Below, piece after piece: positions 34,926 to 43,675 of a stretch of 64,000 nucleotides of DNA. The position numbers were made by a program, and so were the translations under genes. This DNA is from DATFDN01 sp963830565. GTDB taxonomy: Bacteria > Pseudomonadota > Alphaproteobacteria > Acetobacterales > Acetobacteraceae. Below the pieces are notes generated by a model. The model saw only the letters and a list, made by a program, of their open reading frames with translations, was not told the origin of the DNA and ran no database searches. Within the stretch, counting starts at the first letter, position 1; each line of letters opens with the position of its first letter. The stretch spans positions 24,052-88,051 of the forward strand of contig CAWHMO010000014.1 in the NCBI GenBank assembly GCA_963830565.1. The letters run 5' to 3'.

Positions 34926-35996
34926 ATGGACCCCGGTGGAGCCCGCCGCCGACCTGCAAGGCCAATTCGTGTGCCCCCGCCTGTGATCCCGGATCTTTCC
35001 GTCCTGATACCGACCTATAACCGGCGGGACGTGGTACTGCGATGTCTTCTTGCCCTGGCGCGCCAGGACATAGCGCCTTATCGTTTCGAAATAATTATCG
35101 TCGATGACGGCTCGACCGACGGCACGCCGGAAGCCATCACCGTGGCGGCGCAGGGCATGGATGTCGCGCTGCGCTGCCTCTCGCAGCCCAATGCCGGTGC
35201 CAACGCGGCGCGTAACCGCGCGATCGAGATGGCCACGGCACCACTCCTGCTGATCATCAACGACGACAGCATCGCAACTCCTGGCCTGCTCGCGGAACAT
35301 TTGCGCGTGCATCGCGAGTTCCCGCAGGCGGAGGTTGTCGTGCTCGGTCGCATGGTGATCGCACCGGAACTGCCCTTCTCGATTTTCCACGGACTGCATC
35401 ATGAGGACTCCTTCGCGCCCTTTACCGGACGGCGCGAGTTGGACTGGAAGGCATTCCTGACCTCAAATATCTCGATGAAACGAGCCCTGCTGGAGCGGGC
35501 TCTGCTGGAGTGTGGCGGCGTGTTCAACGAGGGCCTGCGCTGGCATGAGGACATCGAGCTCGGTGAACGGCTGACACATCACGGGCTGCGGGTACTATAC
35601 CACCCCGAGGCGCTGGCGCACCATCTGCACATGCTCGATGAGGCTTCGTATTTGCGCATCGCCGATCGCGAGGGGCACTCGCTCGCGCAATGGTATGCGC
35701 GCAGGCCGGATTTGCTCAGGGAGCTGCATGCGCTCGGCCTGAGCGCCGCCAGTCTCGGCACGCGCGACCGGCGCCACGCCATCGCCGATCTGGCAATCAC
35801 CCGTCGCACCTTCCCGCTCTGGTGCGCAGCCGGTCGCGCGCTCGCTCCGGTGGCGCCCGAGACAGCGCGTACCATCTACCGCAAGCTGTTCCAGTGGCGG
35901 AAGCGGCGCGCGATCGAGGCGGAGCTTGCCGCCCACGCCCTGGCCACCGAGGCTGCCCGGCCTGCGGGGGCGGCATGGACGGACGTGGCGGGATGA
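34926..35996 (+). CDS. Glycosyltransferase family 2
   Basis: About 356 residues: LSVLIPTYNRRDVVLRCLLAL, IIIVDDGSTDGTPEAI (DDG), NAGANAARNRAI, LLIINDDSIATPGL (the DxD-like metal site), and a C-terminal acceptor part (FNEGLRWHEDIELGERLTHHG). The inverting GT-A fold is expected to add a sugar from an NDP-donor at the inner membrane or in the cytoplasm. I chose ATG 34926; TTG 34881 in frame is an alternative. The stop overlaps the ATG of the beta-helix protein (ATGA at 35993-35996). Confidence 0.88.
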   Translation: MDPGGARRRPARPIRVPPPVIPDLSVLIPTYNRRDVVLRCLLALARQDIAPYRFEIIIVDDGSTDGTPEAITVAAQGMDVALRCLSQPNAGANAARNRAIEMATAPLLLIINDDSIATPGLLAEHLRVHREFPQAEVVVLGRMVIAPELPFSIFHGLHHEDSFAPFTGRRELDWKAFLTSNISMKRALLERALLECGGVFNEGLRWHEDIELGERLTHHGLRVLYHPEALAHHLHMLDEASYLRIADREGHSLAQWYARRPDLLRELHALGLSAASLGTRDRRHAIADLAITRRTFPLWCAAGRALAPVAPETARTIYRKLFQWRKRRAIEAELAAHALATEAARPAGAAWTDVAG

Positions 35997-37417
35997 GGCG
36001 GGGCATCATCCGGCTGGGACTCCTCGTCCTCCTGGCGGCGCCGTCCGGCGGCGCGACGGCTGCGACCTATGATGTCGGGCCGGGCCAGCCGGTCGCGAGC
36101 CCCACCCAGGTCCCGCCGCTCGCGCCAGGCGACCGGGTCGTGCTGCATGGCGCGCTTAGCGGTCCCATCACTGTCCCGAGCCGGGGCACGCGCGAGCAGC
36201 CCATCGTCATCAGCGGCGCGCCGGGCAGCACGATCGACGGCTCCGTGGTGCTGGAAGGCGCGCGCCATGTTGTACTGGAACGGCTGACCATACGTCACAG
36301 CCACTATCCCGGCATCGTCCTGCGCGCGGGGGCGGCGGACGACACGGTGCGCGACAACACCGTCTCGGAGACCGGGCTCGGCATCTGGATCGGCTCGGGC
36401 GCGGGGGACGGGCACCACATCCTCGGCAACACTGTCCATGACAACAGTGGCGACGGGATCGCCATCGATCGGATCAACGCCGCCCTGGGCCGCGAGACGG
36501 TGATCGCCGGCAATCACGTCTTCCACAACGGCATTCATGGCATAGAGATCAACGGTAATCGCTATATCGTCGAGCACAACATCGTCCACGACAACGGCTT
36601 TGCGACTTACGGCGCCTCGGGCATCCACGTCTTCGCCAAGGACGCGCGCGAGGACACCGGCAAGCACAATGTCATCCGCTACAACGTCTCGTACCACAAC
36701 ACGGACCGCCAGATGCAGGACGGCAACGGCATCGAGCTCGACCAATGGTGCGACGACAACGAGATCACGTTCAATCTCGCCTTCGGCAATGATGGGGCGG
36801 GCATCGTGCTGTTCGACGCTGCTGACAATCTGGTCGCCAACAACACGCTGTTCGGCAACATGCGCGACCCCGGCCACACGCACGTCTTCAACGGCGATCT
36901 GGTGGTCGCCTCGGATGCGACCAAGCATGTCGACCACGCCGCCGGCAACACGCTTCGCCGCAACCTCGTCGTGGCGACGGACAGCCGCCATTACGCGATC
37001 TACGTCGACGGTTATGCCTCGCGGCACACAAAGGAGATTGCCGGCAACAACCTCGTGCAGCAGGCCGAGGGCGGCCGGCTGTACTTCTGGAAGGGCGAGA
37101 CCGGCCGCGATGTCGCGCGCTGGAACGCGCTGAAGCCGGGGGCGCCGGATTTCTCGGCGCCGCCGGATTTCGCCAATCCCGCCACCCCCTACGACCCCGC
37201 CACAGGCCGCAGCGGCCTGGTGCCACGACGCGCCTTCGTGCCATCCGCCGCGGTGGCTCTGGCCTCCACCCGCGCCGCGGGGATCCCGGCCCCGGTTTCT
37301 GGCCCTCCTCCTGGCGCGACGGCGCGGCCGGAGGGCGGCATCGACCTGGCCGGCACGCGCTTCGAGACCCTGCCGGTCGGCGCCTTCGCACCGTCGCCTC
37401 CGGCGCGGGCTCCCTGA
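35993..37417 (+). CDS. Exported right-handed parallel beta-helix protein
   Basis: 474 residues with a signal peptide (RLGLLVLLAAPSGGATA). Residues about 60-380 form beta-helix turns (LERLTIRHSHYPGIVLR, NTVSETGLGIWIGSG, NHVFHNGIHGIEING, FNLAFGNDGAGIVLF). This is the NosD/alginate-epimerase/pectate-lyase-like fold, suggesting a periplasmic polysaccharide lyase, epimerase or binding protein. The tail has several Pro/Ala-rich segments. ATGA overlap with the GT2 gene couples sugar transfer with periplasmic modification. Confidence 0.85.
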   Translation: MRRGIIRLGLLVLLAAPSGGATAATYDVGPGQPVASPTQVPPLAPGDRVVLHGALSGPITVPSRGTREQPIVISGAPGSTIDGSVVLEGARHVVLERLTIRHSHYPGIVLRAGAADDTVRDNTVSETGLGIWIGSGAGDGHHILGNTVHDNSGDGIAIDRINAALGRETVIAGNHVFHNGIHGIEINGNRYIVEHNIVHDNGFATYGASGIHVFAKDAREDTGKHNVIRYNVSYHNTDRQMQDGNGIELDQWCDDNEITFNLAFGNDGAGIVLFDAADNLVANNTLFGNMRDPGHTHVFNGDLVVASDATKHVDHAAGNTLRRNLVVATDSRHYAIYVDGYASRHTKEIAGNNLVQQAEGGRLYFWKGETGRDVARWNALKPGAPDFSAPPDFANPATPYDPATGRSGLVPRRAFVPSAAVALASTRAAGIPAPVSGPPPGATARPEGGIDLAGTRFETLPVGAFAPSPPARAP

Positions 37418-37485
37418 CGGCTGCGGTGTCGGTCCTCCCGGCCTCACACGCTGACCCGCACATTCGCCCGTACAGTGGAAGCGCG

Positions 37486-38499
37486 TTAAAGCGCCGCGTC
37501 CATTCGGCGCATCGCCGCGGCGTGGCGCGCATAGGCCCACATCGCGCGCGCCCGTCCGGCCAGGCGGCGGCGGCCGGGAAGCAGCGATGCGGCGGCATAG
37601 GTCAGGGCGCGCAACAGAAAGCCGAACGTCATCACGGCCTTGAACAGGCCCCAGTGCCGGCCCCGGTTCATCGCCGCGTAGAGCACGGCGAGGCCATTCA
37701 GCCAGCGCGTCGAGACGTGCTTGGGGTCATCCCCTTTCTCGGTCCAGCCCTGCAAATGGATCACGCGCTCGTTGGGCAGATAAGCTAGGCGGTGGCCGGC
37801 GTCGCGGATGCGGCAGCCCCATTCAAGGTCGTTGCCGTAAATGAAATACCGCTCGTCCATGCCGCCTACCGTCTCGATCAGATCGCGGCGCACTAGCATG
37901 CAGGCGGCACAGATCCAGTCGACCTCGAGTGGGGCATCGCCGGCGGGCGGGCGGGTAAGGAAGCAGCCACGCAGGCGGGGGAAGAGCTGCGTCAGGCCAA
38001 GCGAGAAAGCGGCGACATGGCTGAGGTTCGGTCGCCAGCCAGTATCGCCGACCTGATGACGCCCGTCAGGGAAGATCAGCCGGCAGCCGACCGCGCCGTG
38101 ATCGGGATTGGCCTCGAGGAAGGCAACCAGCCGGCCGAGCGTTTCGGCACCGGTCGGAAATGCATCGGGGTTGAGCAGCAGCACGTAGCGCCCACGCGCG
38201 ACCGCGAATGCCTGATTGTTGCCGCGAGCGAAGCCGCGGCCCTCGGCATTGCGGATGAGGCGGACGGCGGGGAAGCGCTCGGCGACGAGGTCGGCGGTGC
38301 CGTCGGCGGAGGCGTTGTCGACCACGATCATCTCGACCGGCCCGGGAATATGGCTGGCCAGGGCCTCGGACAGGCAGCGCTCGATCAACGGGCGGACGTT
38401 CCAAGTCACCACTGCGATCGAGAGCAGCGGCGGCACCTCAGCCCCGGCCTCGGCCCCGACCTGCGCCGGGCCGGAGATCGGAGTCGTCTCAGGCGGCAT
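37486..38499 (-). CDS. Glycosyltransferase family 2 (rhamnosyltransferase-like)
   Basis: 337 residues: LLSIAVVTWNVRPLIERCL, MIVVDNASADGTADLV, GFARGNNQAFAVARGRYVLLLNPD and WICAACMLVRRDLIETVGGMDERYFIYGNDLEWGCR. This is a typical GT2 family architecture for cell-surface glycan assembly. A C-terminal hydrophobic patch (AVMTFGFLLRALTYAAASLL) may associate with the membrane. ATG at 38497-38499; the DUF1972 gene's repaired stop (38489) lies just inside it, so they overlap. Last gene of the minus-strand operon. Confidence 0.9.
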   Translation of the reverse strand: MPPETTPISGPAQVGAEAGAEVPPLLSIAVVTWNVRPLIERCLSEALASHIPGPVEMIVVDNASADGTADLVAERFPAVRLIRNAEGRGFARGNNQAFAVARGRYVLLLNPDAFPTGAETLGRLVAFLEANPDHGAVGCRLIFPDGRHQVGDTGWRPNLSHVAAFSLGLTQLFPRLRGCFLTRPPAGDAPLEVDWICAACMLVRRDLIETVGGMDERYFIYGNDLEWGCRIRDAGHRLAYLPNERVIHLQGWTEKGDDPKHVSTRWLNGLAVLYAAMNRGRHWGLFKAVMTFGFLLRALTYAAASLLPGRRRLAGRARAMWAYARHAAAMRRMDAAL

Positions 38500-39710
38500 C
38501 GGCGGTCTCCTGTTCGCGGCATTTCGTCGCGACGCCGGCGGGCCGAGCGGACGGCGACCACGCTTCCAGGAGCTCCTCGGTACTGCGCCAGCACATCCGG
38601 CCAGGTGAAGGCCTCAGCATGGCGCGCCAAGCTCGCCTTCCGCATGGCGGCAAGCCGAGCGACATCGTCGAGCAATGCTGCGATCGCGGCTTCGCATCCC
38701 GACTCATCGGCGAAGAAGGCTGCCCCGGGCCCGGCGACCCAGCGGTTGAATGGATTGTCGTGGGCGAGCACCGGGCTGCCAGCCGCCAGCGCCTCCACGA
38801 GCGAGGGATTGGTGCCTCCGACGCGATGGCCGTGCAAGTAGACCCTTCCGTGATGGCGCAGCGCGCCCACTGTCTCGGGGTCGTAGATCGCGCCGGGGAA
38901 GACAACCTCCTCGCTGGCCGCCGCCCGCACCGCGCGGTGATAGGGATGCTGCGGGTCGTAGTGGCCGAGGACGACTAGACGCATGCCGCGCAGACGGCGG
39001 GAGAAGGCGCGCACGATCTCCAGCAGCGAGTTCTCCGGCTCCGGCCGCGCAATGGCGAGCGCAAAGCTGTCCGGCGCCAGCCCCAAACGCACCAGCCGCG
39101 CCGTGTCGACCGTGGCCGGGTCGATCCGATCGGCGCCATAGGGGATCGTGGTGATGTGCTGCCGTGCGACCCGTGTGGCCAGATGGTCGGCGATGTGCGG
39201 GTTGTCAGCAATCAGATGGTCGGCCGTCCAGCAAGCGACCCGCTCATTGAGCCAGAACCAGGCCCGCACGGGGCGCGACCATTTCGCGCGCCGCCACTCA
39301 ATGCCGTCCATGTTGACGAGCTGCCGCCGCTCACGCATCCGCGACAACGCCAACGCCCCGAAGATCGCGGTGTTGTACCCGAGTGTCAGCAGGACCCGGC
39401 GCGGGTCGCGGCTGGCCTGGCGCAGCGCCCGCCAATCGAACAGGATCGAGCCGGCCGAGCCGTCGAGCGAGACATTGATGTGACGCAGCCGCACGCCGCG
39501 CCATGTTCGCGGGCGGTCTTGCATCCCGGCCGGCGCTCCCGCCTTGGCATCATCCTGGCAGTACACCTCGACGTCCCAGCCGCATCCGACAAGATGCACG
39601 GCGAGACGCTCGGCGAAAGTCTCGAACCCGCCGTGGCGTGCGGGGATTCCACGGGTACCAAGGATCGCGAGCTGGTGCCCGCCCTTAGGATTTGTGTTGT
39701 CCGCCATCAT
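38489..39710 (-). pseudogene. DUF1972 glycosyltransferase (GT4-like), C-terminal frameshift
   Basis: About 406 residues with a DUF1972 N-terminus: LAILGTRGIPARHGGFETFAERL, then VNMDGIEWRRAKW, and HRVGGTNPSLVEALAAGSPVLAHDN (the donor-binding region). The family includes rhamnosyltransferases. At about 38581 one extra base shifts the frame: reading WPDVLAQY then EELLEAWSPSARPAG continues to a stop at 38489-38491 just inside the next gene, restoring the normal ending. Uncorrected, the frame runs on through an Arg-rich tail to 38406. Probably functional if the insertion is a sequencing error. Two adjacent ATGs (39710, 39707) are candidate starts. Confidence 0.82.
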
Positions 39711-39720
39711 GCACCCGTTG

Positions 39721-41151
39721 TCATGCGCTGGCCTCACGCAGCCGTGCCGCCTGTCGCAGGAGCTGACGGCCGAACCACAGCGGAAGGGTGGCGACCGGCA
39801 CCAGCGCGAGGCCGAGGTGTGGGACGCCTATATGCAGGACGAGGGCGGCTGCGGCATTGGCCAGCAGGATCGGCAATATGTCGGTCGGCCGCAGCGATCC
39901 GCGCAGGTAGTGGTGGACGAAGATCAGCGTGACGGCCACGAGCAGGAGCTCGCTGCCGATCTGTGCCCAGGCGGCACCGGCGATGCCGAGGCGCGGCACC
40001 AGCAAGGCATTCAACAGCAGGTTGACGATGACCGCCGTCCCGGTGTTGGCCAGAGCGAAGCGGGTGACGTTGAGCGACAGCAGCGCGAAGCTGTTGAGCA
40101 GCGCGAAGGCCGCCAGCAAGCCGACCGCTGCCAGCAGATTCAGCACCCCGGCCGCCCCCGCATAGGCAAACCCGAACAACGTCGTCATCAACGGCCGGCT
40201 CAAGTAGGGGCAGACGACCAGCACTGGCAGCGACAACGTTAGCAACGACAGGAAGGCTTGCCGGTAAATCGCGACGAGCCTGTCGTGGTTGGTAGCCAGG
40301 CGGCTGAAGACCGGGATCAGTGGCGCCAGGACGAGGATCTCGAGATTGACGGCCAGATCGAGGATGCGCGCCGCCGCACCGTAGACCGCAAGGGCGTCGG
40401 CGCCGATCCAGTATTCGATGAACATCAGGTTGGCGCGGCTGTTGAGGATCGTCAGCAACGCGCTGATGCCGATCGGGGTGGCGAGGCGCACCGTCCGCGC
40501 TATCAGCCCGCGATCGGCCCGCAGCGCCGGCGTGACGATGCGGATGGCGAAGCCCAGCGCGGCCGCGACATAGAGGATGTTCGCCCCGATATAGGCTCCA
40601 AGGAAGGCGCCGAGCGTAGGATGCCATAACGCGGCGGCGGCATTGAAGACGATGGTAGTGACGGCATAGATGCCGAGAGTGAACGTCGAGAACCAGGGCC
40701 GGCCGAACACCTGGTAGAGCGGATCGAAGAAGCGGGCAGCGACGAAGGGGATGCTAAGACTGGCCAACGCCAGCGCGCCTGCGGTGTCACGCTGCACCAC
40801 GACAACGCCGATCATGGCGACGGCCAGCGCCGGCACTGCCAGCGCGGCCCTCACCAGCAGGAAGCTGCCCCAGAAGGCAGCGTAGTTTTCATGCGGCTCG
40901 GAAGCCTGCTTGGCGAAGACCGGCGTGGTGCCGAAGTCGGCGATCTGCGCGCAGATCGTGACCAGGGCGATCACCAGCATGTAGCGGCCGAACACGGCGG
41001 GCGGCACCGTGCGCGCGATCAGCGCCGTGCTGAGCAGGGTGGCAGCCATGTTGCCGACCCGGCCGAAGATCTGTGCAGAAACCGCCAGGACGTAGCCGCG
41101 CGGGCTTCCAGCTCGCGCGGGCACGGCCGAGGTAGGGACGGGCTTCGTCAA
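39721..41151 (-). CDS. Polysaccharide flippase (Wzx/MATE-like, PST family)
   Basis: 476 residues, about 12-14 predicted hydrophobic segments: GNMAATLLSTALIARTVPPAVFG, LLVRAALAVPALAVAMIGVVVV, TIVFNAAAALW, ISALLTILNSRANLMFIEYW and more. This is the PST/MOP oligosaccharide flippase fold that moves lipid-linked glycans across the inner membrane. Start TTG 41151 overlaps the GNAT stop (TTGA). It stands between GNAT and the two glycosyltransferases, so the product of those glycosyltransferases is its likely cargo. Confidence 0.9.
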   Translation of the reverse strand: MTKPVPTSAVPARAGSPRGYVLAVSAQIFGRVGNMAATLLSTALIARTVPPAVFGRYMLVIALVTICAQIADFGTTPVFAKQASEPHENYAAFWGSFLLVRAALAVPALAVAMIGVVVVQRDTAGALALASLSIPFVAARFFDPLYQVFGRPWFSTFTLGIYAVTTIVFNAAAALWHPTLGAFLGAYIGANILYVAAALGFAIRIVTPALRADRGLIARTVRLATPIGISALLTILNSRANLMFIEYWIGADALAVYGAAARILDLAVNLEILVLAPLIPVFSRLATNHDRLVAIYRQAFLSLLTLSLPVLVVCPYLSRPLMTTLFGFAYAGAAGVLNLLAAVGLLAAFALLNSFALLSLNVTRFALANTGTAVIVNLLLNALLVPRLGIAGAAWAQIGSELLLVAVTLIFVHHYLRGSLRPTDILPILLANAAAALVLHIGVPHLGLALVPVATLPLWFGRQLLRQAARLREASA

Positions 41152-41783
41152 TGCGAAGTCGCCGCAGTGCGGCTCTTGCGTCGCGCGAGGGCCCGAAGGG
41201 TCGGGCGCAGGCGCTTTTCAATGCGGTACCATTGTATGTGCGCGTATAAGGAATTCTTGACGGGTACGCAGTCGTTGGAAAGGTACAGCATCAGCGCTGA
41301 CAGTCGCGTGGAATCGGTCATCGCGATCACCTTGTCGTAGTTCAGCTCCACGCAGATGCGCATCGTCCAGAAGGTGATGTAGTACGCGATCGCCGTCCGG
41401 GCGCGATAGGATGGCGCCACGAAGAGGTACATCCCGTGCGCGATGCGCCGGCGCCTCGTCGAGGCATCGACCACACAGCCGCATGCCACCGCGCGCCCGT
41501 TGTGACGGATCAGCGTGGCGGCCCGCGGGTCGATTAGCCTGCTGACCAGTTCGGAGCGGATGCGCTCAGCGGTCCAGGAGCTGAATCCGGGCTCCTCGTT
41601 GAGCAGATCCGCCCAGACGGCGTAGTCGGCATCGCTGGTGGGTTGCGAAACCTCGTAGCCCTCGGGGAGCGGCTTAAGCAGACGCGCGCGGCGCTCCAGG
41701 ACGGGGAGGGGGAACTCAAGCACCACCTGGCGTTGATAAACACGGGTGGCGAGCAACGCGACAAGGTTTCTGAACGAGGGCAT
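41148..41783 (-). CDS. GNAT-fold acyltransferase A (paralogue of the gene at 46.4 kb)
   Basis: About 211 residues from ATG 41783 (MPSFRNLVALLATRVYQRQ). The core matches the second GNAT at 46.4 kb: VYQRQVVLEFPLPV/IYQRHVMFEFPIPV, LLNEEPGFSSWTAERIRSEL, DASTRRRRIAHGMYLFVAP, then TDSTRLSALMLYLS and SLYAHIQWYRIEKRLRPTL. The fold has the GNAT beta-sheet and a P-loop-like APSYRARTAIAYY in place of the usual RxxGxG/A. GNATs acylate amines with acyl-CoA or acyl-ACP. The longer frame to 41828 is rejected because the paralogue aligns only from here. First gene of the minus-strand operon; overlaps wzx by 4 bases. Confidence 0.8.
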   Translation of the reverse strand: MPSFRNLVALLATRVYQRQVVLEFPLPVLERRARLLKPLPEGYEVSQPTSDADYAVWADLLNEEPGFSSWTAERIRSELVSRLIDPRAATLIRHNGRAVACGCVVDASTRRRRIAHGMYLFVAPSYRARTAIAYYITFWTMRICVELNYDKVIAMTDSTRLSALMLYLSNDCVPVKNSLYAHIQWYRIEKRLRPTLRALARRKSRTAATSH

Positions 41784-42256
41784 ATAACTTTCAGTCGCTA
41801 CGTTCGATGCCGAACTCGAGGCACGCAATCATCCGAGCAGGCCCAGGACGATCAAGGCCCAGGACGCTCAAGCAACTAAGTCAGAAGCGACCGGATGGAT
41901 GCGCCCGCTCGTATCCCCCATGGCTCCAAAGATATGCGACCCATTTATATCGAAAGGAGGGCGGTGGTCAAAGCGACGTATGGTCGAAACTGCATTGATG
42001 GGGGTGATCAGGTGGCAGTCCGATCCGGGGTGGCGCTGAGTCCGACGTCGTTGCGGAGATGACTTGGATGGCCTTGGGCAAGCAAGCGCCCCCTTGTTGC
42101 GCACCATCTTTCCTTTCTCATGCCACCAGCTGGTTCGGCCACAGCTCTTTTCAAAGCGTCGGAATGCCGCTATCAATGAGGCAAATCACGCGACGAACAA
42201 TTACGGCTGCAGGCCGTGCCATGGCGTCGCGATCCGCCGGGGGACTAGATCGAGCC
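41784..42256. promoter_or_regulatory. Divergent promoter region of the glycan/acyl locus
   Basis: 473 bases between the divergent operons, noticeably more AT-rich than its surroundings (for example catttatatcgaaag at 41940-41954). It must carry the promoters for both the GNAT-flippase operon and the hydroxylase-ACP-ligase set. I see no clear operator repeat or tRNA and cannot fix -10/-35 boxes. Confidence 0.45.
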
Positions 42257-43012
42257 ATGTCATCCACCGCCCTTCTCAACCGCAGCATCGGCACGCGGGC
42301 CCTGGGTCACCCAAGGGTGGAGCGTGCCGTCACGCATGTCGCTGAAGGTATTATCGACCGCGTTTGTCCCGACGCGCGGCGGACCTTCTTCGATCCGGCC
42401 GATTTCCCGTGGATCGCGCCGATCGAGGCGAACTGGACGGCGATCAGGCGCGAGCTCGACCTGGTCATGCGCCGCGTCGACGAGATCCCGGGCTTCGAGA
42501 CGGTCTCCTCGAGCCAGCGCGCCATCACCGACGACAACCGGTGGAAGACCTTTATCTTCCGCACCTATTCCGACTGGGCGCAGGAGAACTGCGCGAAATG
42601 TCCAGAGACAACGCGGCTGCTGAAAACGATCCCGGGGCTGCAAACAGCCTTCTTCTCGATTTTCGAGGCAGGCAAACACCTGCCCGAGCACCGCGGCGCC
42701 TACAAGGGCGTGCTGCGCTACCATCTCGGCCTGCTCGTGCCCGAGCCCGCCGCGCAATGCGCGATCCGCGTCGGTCAGGACACGCGATCCTGGGAAGAAG
42801 GCAAGAGCATGGTGTTCGACGACAGCCATCCGCACGAGGCCTGGAACCACACCGACCAGCCGCGCGTGGTGCTGTTTCTCGATTTCGTCCGGCCGCTGCC
42901 CTTCCCGGTGTCGTTGCTGAACCGTTTCGCCATCACCGTGCAGTCGCTCACGCCATTCGGCCAAGAGGCGCGGGCAAATCGCAATCTCAAGGCGCCGGCG
43001 GTACGCTCCTGA
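42257..43012 (+). CDS. Aspartyl/asparaginyl beta-hydroxylase (LpxO-like), Fe(II)/2-oxoglutarate dioxygenase
   Basis: About 251 residues. HLPEHRGAYKGVLRYHLGLLVP carries iron ligand His156; then KSMVFDDSHPHEAWN has His193, and RVVLFLDFVRPLPFP closes the barrel. The jelly-roll and two-histidine arrangement match the AspH/LpxO family, whose members hydroxylate peptide Asp/Asn or the acyl chain of lipid A. Beside an acyl carrier, desaturase and acyl-AMP ligase, acyl hydroxylation (LpxO-like) is the more likely role. ATG 42257 is preferred; upstream in-frame ATGs at 42059 and 42221 lack homology. Confidence 0.82.
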   Translation: MSSTALLNRSIGTRALGHPRVERAVTHVAEGIIDRVCPDARRTFFDPADFPWIAPIEANWTAIRRELDLVMRRVDEIPGFETVSSSQRAITDDNRWKTFIFRTYSDWAQENCAKCPETTRLLKTIPGLQTAFFSIFEAGKHLPEHRGAYKGVLRYHLGLLVPEPAAQCAIRVGQDTRSWEEGKSMVFDDSHPHEAWNHTDQPRVVLFLDFVRPLPFPVSLLNRFAITVQSLTPFGQEARANRNLKAPAVRS

Positions 43013-43090
43013 CATGCGAACGCGCATGATTGAGCGGCCAACGACCCTTGCTTTGCGCCTGTTCTGCGGGAAAGCAGCATCGGGGTAGTC

Positions 43091-43128
43091 AAATTAAGTT
43101 TTTGTTAATTGCGGGGTTGCCATAAGTA
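43091..43128 (+). promoter_or_regulatory. AT-rich promoter-like segment before the ACP gene
   Basis: aaattaagtttttgttaatt at 43091-43110 stands out in a GC-rich region, 127 bases before the ACP start. TTGTTA at 43102 is a possible -35, with TAAGTA at 43123 as a weak -10 (spacer 15). It may start an ACP-desaturase-ligase transcript separate from the hydroxylase. Confidence 0.3.
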
Positions 43129-43236
43129 TGCCCAGTTCGGAACAACCCGGCTGCGGCGATCGGTTTCTGTCGCACATCTTCCTACCATACTGGCGAATGC
43201 TGCCGCGGGGAACCGCGGCTTGATGCAGGAGCGATC

Positions 43237-43618
43237 ATGTCTCTGATCGGAAAAGTCGGAAGCTTCTTCAGCAAGGATTCGCGGAATCATGCTGTCGCGC
43301 AGCCTGTTCCAGCTGAACTAGAGGATCTGACAGATTACCTAGTTTCCTATATTGGAGCGTATCTGAAATCGCCGGCTGGGACGATCGTGCGGTCCGATAC
43401 GCTTCTCGACCGGCTCGGGCTCGAACTCGCTTTCGATGGTGCGACTGTCGGGCGAGCTCGAGGACAAGTTGTCGATCGAGATCGATCCCGCGCTCGTCTT
43501 CGAGGCGCGGACCATCGGCGAGTTGGCGGCGCTGCTACAGCGGGAGCGACTTGCCCGTGACACCCGCCAGGCGGGCCAGCAAATAGACCAGCAAGCCGTG
43601 TCGCACGCCGAAGCCTGA
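43237..43618 (+). pseudogene. Acyl carrier protein, frame broken at the phosphopantetheine site
   Basis: The N-terminal half (LTDYLVSYIGAYLKSPAGTIVRSDTLLDRLGL) and C-terminal half (MVRLSGELEDKLSIEIDPALVFEARTIGELAALL) are classic ACP, but lie in two frames. Deleting one base from the aa at 43424-43425 changes LELAFDG to LDSLSMVRL, restoring the DSL motif whose serine takes 4'-phosphopantetheine. The repaired protein is about 126 residues, with a 25-residue N-terminal extension and a Gln-rich tail. It is the probable acceptor for the acyl-AMP ligase downstream. Confidence 0.85.
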
Positions 43619-43675
43619 AACCGCGCCATACCGCGCGTGTGGCCACGCGACCATGAGAAAGACGGGAGCCATTTC

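Noticed and set aside
35876..37540. 554-codon minus-strand frame opposite the beta-helix gene
   Set aside because: Composition-driven; the plus strand has a signal peptide and beta-helix repeats.
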